Positions 6,208 to 10,545 of a DNA stretch of 10,545 bases are shown here, piece after piece. Origin of the DNA: Minisyncoccota bacterium (GTDB lineage: Bacteria; Patescibacteriota; Minisyncoccia; Minisyncoccales; PEYH01). The translations under genes were made by a program, and so were the position numbers. Under the pieces are notes generated by a model, which saw only the letters and a program-made list of their open reading frames with translations, did no database searches and was not told the origin of the DNA. The DNA is taken from assembly GCA_028713795.1 (NCBI GenBank), contig JAQTNP010000002.1, forward strand, positions 15,845 through 26,389, in the 5' to 3' direction. Position 1 is the stretch's first letter, and every line of letters starts with the position of its first letter.

Positions 6208-6615
6208 ATGGTTATTAAAAAGAAGAAAAAAACCCAAAAAGTAGCCAAAAAGCCGGCAAAAAAGAAAGTTGCCAAGAAAAAGATTGCAAAAAGAGTAATT
6301 ATTAGAAAGAAAATCAGAAAGCCTATTCGCAAAAAGAAAATTGCAAAACCGGTAAAGATAAAAGAATCTGAAGGAAAACCGATAGGAAGAGTAGTTCATT
6401 ACTTTGACCATATAGGGGTAGCTGTCATCAAGCTTACCTCTGGGCTGGCTGTTAAGAATAAGATACAAATAGTTGGAGGAGATATTGACTTCAAGCAGGA
6501 AGTTAAGTCAATGCAGATAGAGCACAGAAGTATTAAAAAGGCCAAAGCAAAAGACGAGATTGGATTAAAAATCGGCAAAAAAGTCAGGCCTGGCTACAGG
6601 GTTTTTAAAATTTAA
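6208..6615 (+). CDS. small EF-Tu domain II-like protein with lysine-rich N-terminal tail
   Basis: This 135-aa protein has two parts. Residues 1-52 are extremely basic (24 Lys and 4 Arg), built from loose repeats such as AKKKVAKKKIAKR, like the tails of histone H1-like or HU-like proteins. Residues 57-135 form a beta-barrel resembling domain II of translation GTPases: PIGRVVHYFDHIGVAVIKL, GLAVKNKIQIVGG, DFKQEVKSMQIEH, KAKAKDEIGLKIGKKVRPGYRVFKI. Stand-alone proteins of this kind are annotated 'translation elongation factor-like' in archaea and candidate-phylum bacteria, and a similar module ends U32 peptidases. There is no GTPase domain, so it is not an elongation factor. The tail suggests RNA, ribosome or DNA binding (inference). 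It is the first gene of a likely operon, 9 nt before the MgtC-like gene. Confidence 0.82.
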   Translation: MVIKKKKKTQKVAKKPAKKKVAKKKIAKRVIIRKKIRKPIRKKKIAKPVKIKESEGKPIGRVVHYFDHIGVAVIKLTSGLAVKNKIQIVGGDIDFKQEVKSMQIEHRSIKKAKAKDEIGLKIGKKVRPGYRVFKI

Positions 6616-6624
6616 GAATACAAA

Positions 6625-7056
6625 ATGCATATAATACTAGAATATCTTCACATAGAAGCTATTTTGCAAATCATATTAGCTGCTCTTTTGGGAGCAGTAA
6701 TAGGACTGGAAAGGGAAAGATGGAAGAAAGATGCGGGCTTTAGGACCTATACTCTTATCTGTATAGGATCTGCTTTATTCACTATGATCTGCGTTTATAG
6801 TATTGATTTGTTCCCAGGAATGTCATTTCAACCAATAAACGCTGTGGCAATAGGGATAGGATTTTTGGGAAGCGGGCTGATACTAACCAAAAAAGGGCAT
6901 GTAGAAGGATTAACTACTGCAGTAAGCGCTTGGACAGCTTCGGCAATAGGAGTGGCTGTAGGTTTTAAGCTATACTCAATAGCCCTTTTTGCAACGCTAA
7001 CTTGCTTTATAGTTTTGAGAGTGCTAAGGAATATCGAAGCTAAATATTTAGATTAA
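6625..7056 (+). CDS. MgtC/SapB-family membrane protein
   Basis: This 143-aa protein consists of about five hydrophobic segments (roughly 10-28, 39-58, 70-88, 97-113, 115-135). Seen: GAVIGLERERWKKDAGFRTYTLICIGSALF at 23-52, in overlapping pieces the GLERE and AGFRT family marks; GIGFLGSGLI at 77-86; and GLTTAVSAW at 95-103. These define the membrane domain of MgtC/SapB proteins, linked to magnesium limitation, acid tolerance and, in Salmonella, control of ATP synthase and intramacrophage survival. The protein ends just after the membrane domain, so the C-terminal cytoplasmic domain of Salmonella MgtC (about 230 aa) is absent, as in many short environmental homologues. It starts 9 nt after the upstream stop and is followed 8 nt later by the permease gene, so it is probably co-transcribed. 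Its ligand or partner cannot be inferred. Confidence 0.88.
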   Translation: MHIILEYLHIEAILQIILAALLGAVIGLERERWKKDAGFRTYTLICIGSALFTMICVYSIDLFPGMSFQPINAVAIGIGFLGSGLILTKKGHVEGLTTAVSAWTASAIGVAVGFKLYSIALFATLTCFIVLRVLRNIEAKYLD

Positions 7057-7064
7057 ATTCTTAA

Positions 7065-8180
7065 ATGACACCGTTCTTAAAAGCATTGGCAATTCTGATT
7101 GCTACTATTATTGGAGTAGGAATTTTTGGTTTGCCTTTCGTAGCCTCAAAATCAGGATTTATATTATTTTCAATATATGTTTTAGTCATCCTTGGAGTAG
7201 CTATTATATCACATCTAATGTATGCCAAGGTATGCCTTGCTACGCCGGGTAAGAAACGTTTTCCAGGATATGTTAAAAAATATATTGGCCCAAAAACTGC
7301 TAAATTTTCAATGGTTGCAATGTGTATTGGAATGTATGGCGCCCAATTAGCCTATCTTATTGTTGGAGGACAGTTTTTCTATAATCTTCTGTCTCCTTAT
7401 CTCGGAGGCAATATACTCCTATACACTTTTATATATTTTGTTCTCGCCTCAATATTGATATATACAGGCATAAAGGGAATATCAATTGTAGAATTTTTTG
7501 TTGTTATCATATTTGCAATAATAGTAATTACTTTTGTCGCAAGATTAATGCCTCTAGTTGATGTTACTAATCTTGCCGTGGTGAATACAAAGTCATTATT
7601 CCTGCCCTATGGAATAGTTTTATTTGCCTTGTGGGGTTCTTCCATTATTCCAGAGATGGAAGATCTTCTCGGCAAAAAGAAGAAACTATTAAATCGGATT
7701 ATAGTTATTGGGCTAAGCTGGGCCGCTCTGGTTTATTTAGTGTTTTCCGGATCAGTTGTAGGTTTTTGTGGAAAAAATACGACTAATGATACATTTTCTT
7801 GTCTAACTAGTGGTTTGGGAGGAGGAATAGTTCGGATCGGCTATCTTTTGGGGGCTATCACTTGCTTTAGCTCCTTTGTTCTTCTAGGTTTAACTGTTAA
7901 AAAGAGTTTTCATTATGATTACAAATGGCCAATACATATTTCTTGGGCAGCTGCTTGCATTGTCCCGTTCCTATTATATGTTGCCGGATTAAAAAACTAT
8001 ATTAATATTATAGGGATGACCGGAGCCGTTACTATCGGCATAGAAGGAGTCCTCTCCTTTTTTCTCTTTAAAAAAGTTTCAGAGAAACTTTCCAAAAAAG
8101 TAATGCCTTGGCATTATATTCCTTTAATTGTTTTAATTATCGGATTATTTTTGGAAATCTCTAACTTTTTTAAAAAATGA
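7065..8180 (+). CDS. APC-superfamily amino-acid permease (aromatic amino acid/AAAP-like)
   Basis: This 371-aa membrane protein has about eleven hydrophobic helices. Helix 1 contains the broken-helix motif IGVGIFGLPFV (16-26), typical of the APC fold and very like the Tyr/Trp permease and eukaryotic AAAP groups. LFALWGSSIIPEMEDLL (186-202) matches the conserved helix 6 region of those carriers. The expected role is proton- or sodium-coupled uptake of an amino acid; which one cannot be told. CGKNTTNDTFSC has Cys235 and Cys246, which could form a disulphide if this loop is outside the cell (inference). An importer suits an organism with reduced biosynthesis. It begins 8 nt after the MgtC-like gene, and its TGA overlaps the next ATG (ATGA), which indicates coupling. 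Confidence 0.87.
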   Translation: MTPFLKALAILIATIIGVGIFGLPFVASKSGFILFSIYVLVILGVAIISHLMYAKVCLATPGKKRFPGYVKKYIGPKTAKFSMVAMCIGMYGAQLAYLIVGGQFFYNLLSPYLGGNILLYTFIYFVLASILIYTGIKGISIVEFFVVIIFAIIVITFVARLMPLVDVTNLAVVNTKSLFLPYGIVLFALWGSSIIPEMEDLLGKKKKLLNRIIVIGLSWAALVYLVFSGSVVGFCGKNTTNDTFSCLTSGLGGGIVRIGYLLGAITCFSSFVLLGLTVKKSFHYDYKWPIHISWAAACIVPFLLYVAGLKNYINIIGMTGAVTIGIEGVLSFFLFKKVSEKLSKKVMPWHYIPLIVLIIGLFLEISNFFKK

Positions 8181-8986
8181 AAAAATATTTAATAATATCT
8201 TTAATATCAATCATACTGTTGTTGTTTTTTTCTTGGATATTGATAGAGCCGTATTTAATCCAGAAAGAATCCATAGAAATTCCATTTAAAAATCTTTCTC
8301 CAGAAGCGACTAAATTAAAGATAGTGCAGATATCAGATATTCATTTTGAGGGATTTACAACCATACCAAGAAAGGTTTCCGAAGAATTAATCAGATTAAA
8401 GCCAGATTACCTTTTCATTACCGGAGACATAGTAAACTGGGATATAGAGAAGCTAGACGAGCTGAATGAATTTCTCTTAAAATTATCAGCTATTCAGGGG
8501 ATGGAAATGTTTGGAGTTTTTGGAAATCATGAATATCTTAGCAAGAAGTTTCCATTGGTCGAAAAGATGCTAAATGAATCAGCAATACGTTTTCTGCATA
8601 ACCAGTCAGTCCTTTTGAAAGAAGGAATTAATCTTGTTGGAGTGGATGATCCCCACCTCAATTTAGATGATTTCAAAAAAGCTTCTGAGGGCATTGATTT
8701 AAATCTTCCTACTATTATCTTAGCCCATTCTCCAGAAATATCAGATGAGATTTCTTTAGAAAATAGTTTAATTCTATGCGGTCATACTCATGGCGGGCAG
8801 ATTAATATACCTTTTATCACCAACCTTCTGTTTTTAAAAAAGGGAAACAGGACGCATAAAAGCGGACTATTTAAGGAAAATGGAAAGTATTTGTATATAA
8901 ATAGAGGGGTTGGGACAACGTTTTTACCCGTTCGTTTTAATGCCTTTCCTGAAATCACAAATGTCCTTCTGAAAAGCGCAGATTAA
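8177..8986 (+). CDS. membrane-anchored calcineurin-like metallophosphoesterase (YaeI-like)
   Basis: The 269-aa protein starts with one hydrophobic helix (about 4-24: a signal anchor with no evident cleavage or lipobox cysteine) and continues as a metallophosphoesterase. All motifs are present: QISDIHFEG with Asp54 and His56, ITGDIVNW with Asp84, FGNHEY with Asn117 and His118, LAHSPE with His184 and CGHTHGGQINIP with His203 and His205. The Gly-rich GGQ ending and N-terminal anchor resemble the YaeI/YkuE group. Relatives include phosphodiesterases and, in Chlamydia, the lipid A enzyme LpxG, but no lipopolysaccharide genes are in view, so a lipid A role is not supported. The substrate is unknown; the active domain probably faces the cell exterior. 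It overlaps the permease stop by 4 bp and is the last gene of this run. Confidence 0.9.
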   Translation: MKKYLIISLISIILLLFFSWILIEPYLIQKESIEIPFKNLSPEATKLKIVQISDIHFEGFTTIPRKVSEELIRLKPDYLFITGDIVNWDIEKLDELNEFLLKLSAIQGMEMFGVFGNHEYLSKKFPLVEKMLNESAIRFLHNQSVLLKEGINLVGVDDPHLNLDDFKKASEGIDLNLPTIILAHSPEISDEISLENSLILCGHTHGGQINIPFITNLLFLKKGNRTHKSGLFKENGKYLYINRGVGTTFLPVRFNAFPEITNVLLKSAD

Positions 8987-8989
8987 ACC

Positions 8990-9017
8990 TTGACACCATA
9001 TTTTAAGGGCGTAAACT
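8990..9017 (+). promoter_or_regulatory. promoter for the gre gene
   Basis: A perfect -35 TTGACA (8990-8995) is followed after 16 nt by TAAACT (9012-9017, 4 of 6 to TATAAT). The -10 ends 8 nt before the gre ATG, placing transcription start within about two bases of the start codon, so the message would be leaderless or nearly so. This fits the lack of any Shine-Dalgarno sequence. It is the best promoter in the window. Confidence 0.6.
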
Positions 9018-9025
9018 AATGAATT

Positions 9026-9493
9026 ATGGAGCAAGGCAAAGTATTTCTAACAAAAGAAGGGCATGAAAAATTCAGGCAAGAATTAGAGGAATTAAAGAGA
9101 AAACTTGAAGAAAAGATTAGAGAAGAAATGCCATCTAGTGTATCCAGCGAGCCTGATGAAGAGTATATTTCTTTTCAGGAAAGCTTGGGTCAATTAAGGT
9201 CCAGAGTCAAAGACCTGGAAACTGTTTTAAACAATTGCGAGGTGATAGATTACAACCCCAGGAATCATTGCCGGATTGTAAGAGTGGGTTGTAGGGTAGA
9301 AATTGAACATGATGGGCAAAAAGAAGAATTGACAATAGTCGGATCCTTGGAAGCAAATCCTGATTTAAAAAAAATCAGCAATGAATCGCCGATAGGTAAG
9401 GCTTTGATGGGACATAGGCCAGGAGATCAAGTACAGATTAGATCTAGAACAACGCAGATGTTTAAGATTAAGCGGATAACCTACGGAGTATAA
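9026..9493 (+). CDS. greA: GreA/GreB-family transcript cleavage factor
   Basis: Gre factors enter the secondary channel of RNA polymerase and stimulate cleavage of backtracked RNA. At 155 aa this has normal length. Residues 8-75 form the N-terminal coiled coil (LTKEGHEKFRQELEELK start), and 80-155 form the FKBP-like domain with SPIGKALMGHRPGD at 121-134, matching the family's SPiGkaLlGkkvGD signature. The coiled-coil tip is unusual: where GreA has DLxENAEY, with the two acids that position the catalytic metal, this protein has SSEPDEEYISF (40-50). Acids at 42, 44, 45 and 46 could still serve, but the exact D-x-x-E-N pattern is absent. It has its own promoter upstream and a strong hairpin after its stop. 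Family: confident; GreA rather than GreB or a Gre-like regulator: moderate. Confidence 0.87.
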   Translation: MEQGKVFLTKEGHEKFRQELEELKRKLEEKIREEMPSSVSSEPDEEYISFQESLGQLRSRVKDLETVLNNCEVIDYNPRNHCRIVRVGCRVEIEHDGQKEELTIVGSLEANPDLKKISNESPIGKALMGHRPGDQVQIRSRTTQMFKIKRITYGV

Positions 9494-9494
9494 T

Positions 9495-9520
9495 CAAAGG
9501 GGGGCCATTGGCCCCCTTTG
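9495..9520 (+). terminator. GC-rich hairpin after gre, probable intrinsic terminator
   Basis: CAAAGGGGG (9495-9503) pairs perfectly with CCCCCTTTG (9512-9520); T9494/A9521 extends it, and two inner C-G pairs form if G9504 bulges, leaving loop ATT. It begins 2 nt after the gre stop. What follows is GTTTGATAC, not a clean T-run, so termination efficiency is uncertain. In an otherwise AT-rich window this is the most GC-rich structure. Confidence 0.7.
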
Positions 9521-9536
9521 AGTTTGATACTATACT
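9508..9536 (+). promoter_or_regulatory. candidate promoter for polX, overlapping the hairpin
   Basis: TTGGCC (9508-9513, 4 of 6 to TTGACA) is followed after 17 nt by TATACT (9531-9536, 5 of 6 to TATAAT). The -10 ends 7 nt before the polX ATG, again predicting a leaderless message. The -35 falls in the loop and right arm of the hairpin, so terminator and promoter share bases. Confidence 0.45.
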
Positions 9537-9543
9537 AAATAAT

Positions 9544-10545
9544 ATGAATAATCAGTATCTGGCTAACATTTTCTATGAAATCGCCTTCTTTTTAGAAATG
9601 GACGGTGTTCCTTTTAAGCCGGCCGCATACGAAAAAGCCGCTATTATTCTAGAGAACCTTGAAGAGGATATCGAAAAGATATATCAGAAAAAAGGAATTA
9701 AGGGATTTGAGGAAATGCCTGGAATTGGAAAGGGGATTGCTTTTAGAATGGAGGAATATATTAAGACAGGAAAAATATCCGTTTACCAATACCTTAAAAA
9801 GAAAATGCCGATAGATATTGGCGTCTTGGATTCAATTGAGGGAATGGGACCGAGGAAGATAAAGATTCTATATGAGAAATTGGGGATAAAGAATGTTAGG
9901 GATTTAGAAAGAGCCGCAAAAAATCATGAAATAGCCAAGCTTTTCGGATTTGGCCCAAAAACAGAAGTAAATATATTACAAGGAATAGAGTTTTTAAAAA
10001 GAAATAAAGGAAGATTTCTTTTTTCTGACGCTATTGCCATAGCAGAAAATGTAAGACAGAACCTTGCTAAATCAAAATTAGTAAAGAAGATAGAAATAGC
10101 TGGTTCTTTGAGGAGAGGGAAAGAAACCATAGGAGATATAGATTTCTTGGCTATTGGAAGCAATCATGAAAAGATAATGGATGCTTTTGTAAATCTTGCT
10201 GGAGTTGCCAGAATCTGGGCTAAGGGAACTACAAAGGCATCAGTCAGGTTTAAAAATGGAATTGATGCTGACTTAAGAATAGTTCCCGAAAGGTCTTTTG
10301 GGGCCGCTTTGCAATATTTTACCGGATCTAAAGAACATAATATTGCCTTGAGAAAGATTGCGATAGATAAGGGGATGAAATTGAACGAATACGGGCTATT
10401 TAAAGGATCCAAGATGATTGAAGCAGGAAAAGAAGAAAAAATATACAAAACATTGGGACTAGGCTGGATAAGTCCGGAATTAAGGGAAGATAAGGGAGAA
10501 ATAGAGGCAGGAATTAAACAAAAGCTTCCCAAATTGATTCAGGAA
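9544..10545 (+). CDS. polX: family X DNA polymerase (PolX), 3' part missing
   Basis: PolX enzymes fill short gaps in base-excision repair; bacterial ones usually add a C-terminal PHP domain with 3'-5' exonuclease or phosphatase activity. The frame is open from ATG at 9544 to the window edge (334 residues). Seen: an N-terminal 8-kDa-like helical domain with helix-hairpin-helix EMPGIGKGIA (57-66), a second one SIEGMGPRKIKILYEKLG (97-114), the nucleotidyltransferase motif AGSLRRGKETIGDIDFL (186-202) with metal-binding Asp198 and Asp200, the third acid at Asp243 in DADLRIV, and FGAALQYFTGSKEHNIALRK (252-271). GLFKGS and LGLGWISPELREDKGEIEAG follow, the region that in bacterial PolX leads into the PHP domain. 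That domain, if present, lies beyond the window. The polymerase active site is intact as far as visible. Confidence 0.94.
   Translation, partial: MNNQYLANIFYEIAFFLEMDGVPFKPAAYEKAAIILENLEEDIEKIYQKKGIKGFEEMPGIGKGIAFRMEEYIKTGKISVYQYLKKKMPIDIGVLDSIEGMGPRKIKILYEKLGIKNVRDLERAAKNHEIAKLFGFGPKTEVNILQGIEFLKRNKGRFLFSDAIAIAENVRQNLAKSKLVKKIEIAGSLRRGKETIGDIDFLAIGSNHEKIMDAFVNLAGVARIWAKGTTKASVRFKNGIDADLRIVPERSFGAALQYFTGSKEHNIALRKIAIDKGMKLNEYGLFKGSKMIEAGKEEKIYKTLGLGWISPELREDKGEIEAGIKQKLPKLIQE

Overview
The window is AT-rich bacterial DNA with almost no space between genes. Bacterial affiliation rests on a MurE-type Mur ligase, RlmN and a Gre factor. The gene mix suggests a Candidate Phyla Radiation (Patescibacteria) genome, probably of the Parcubacteria type: a presenilin/SPP-like protease, a stand-alone Elp3, a small EF-Tu domain II-like protein, very tight packing and no visible Shine-Dalgarno sequences. 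That placement is inference. UGA is read as stop: two genes end in TGA exactly where the next gene begins, so the UGA=Gly code of Gracilibacteria and Absconditabacteria does not apply.

Layout. (1) 1-2857, + strand: a tight run of a MurE-like ligase (5' end outside the window), a NIF3-family metalloprotein and a nine-helix GxGD intramembrane aspartyl protease. (2) 2844-4400, - strand: elp3, tail-overlapping the protease gene and meeting the next gene head to head in a shared CATG. (3) 4399-6151, + strand: a Trm9/ALKBH8-like methyltransferase, tRNA-Arg(CCG) overlapping its stop codon, and rlmN starting 7 nt after the tRNA. (4) 6208-8986, + strand: a probable operon of a lysine-tailed EF-Tu domain II-like protein, an MgtC/SapB membrane protein, an amino-acid permease and a membrane-anchored metallophosphoesterase. 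(5) 9026-9493: a Gre-type transcription factor with its own promoter and a GC-rich hairpin after it. (6) 9544-10545: family X DNA polymerase, running off the right edge.

How the genes fit together. The central block is about translation: Elp3 makes cm5U34, the neighbouring Trm9-like enzyme looks able to esterify it to mcm5U34, RlmN methylates 23S rRNA (and some tRNAs), and a tRNA gene lies between them. A eukaryote-style wobble-uridine pathway as a divergent bacterial gene pair is the most interesting candidate here. Several genes with a possible promoter of their own have a -10-like hexamer only 5-8 nt before the start codon, and none has a Shine-Dalgarno sequence, so leaderless transcripts may be common in this organism.

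No insertion sequence, CRISPR array, prophage or replication origin was seen. No stretch over 60 bases lacks a gene.
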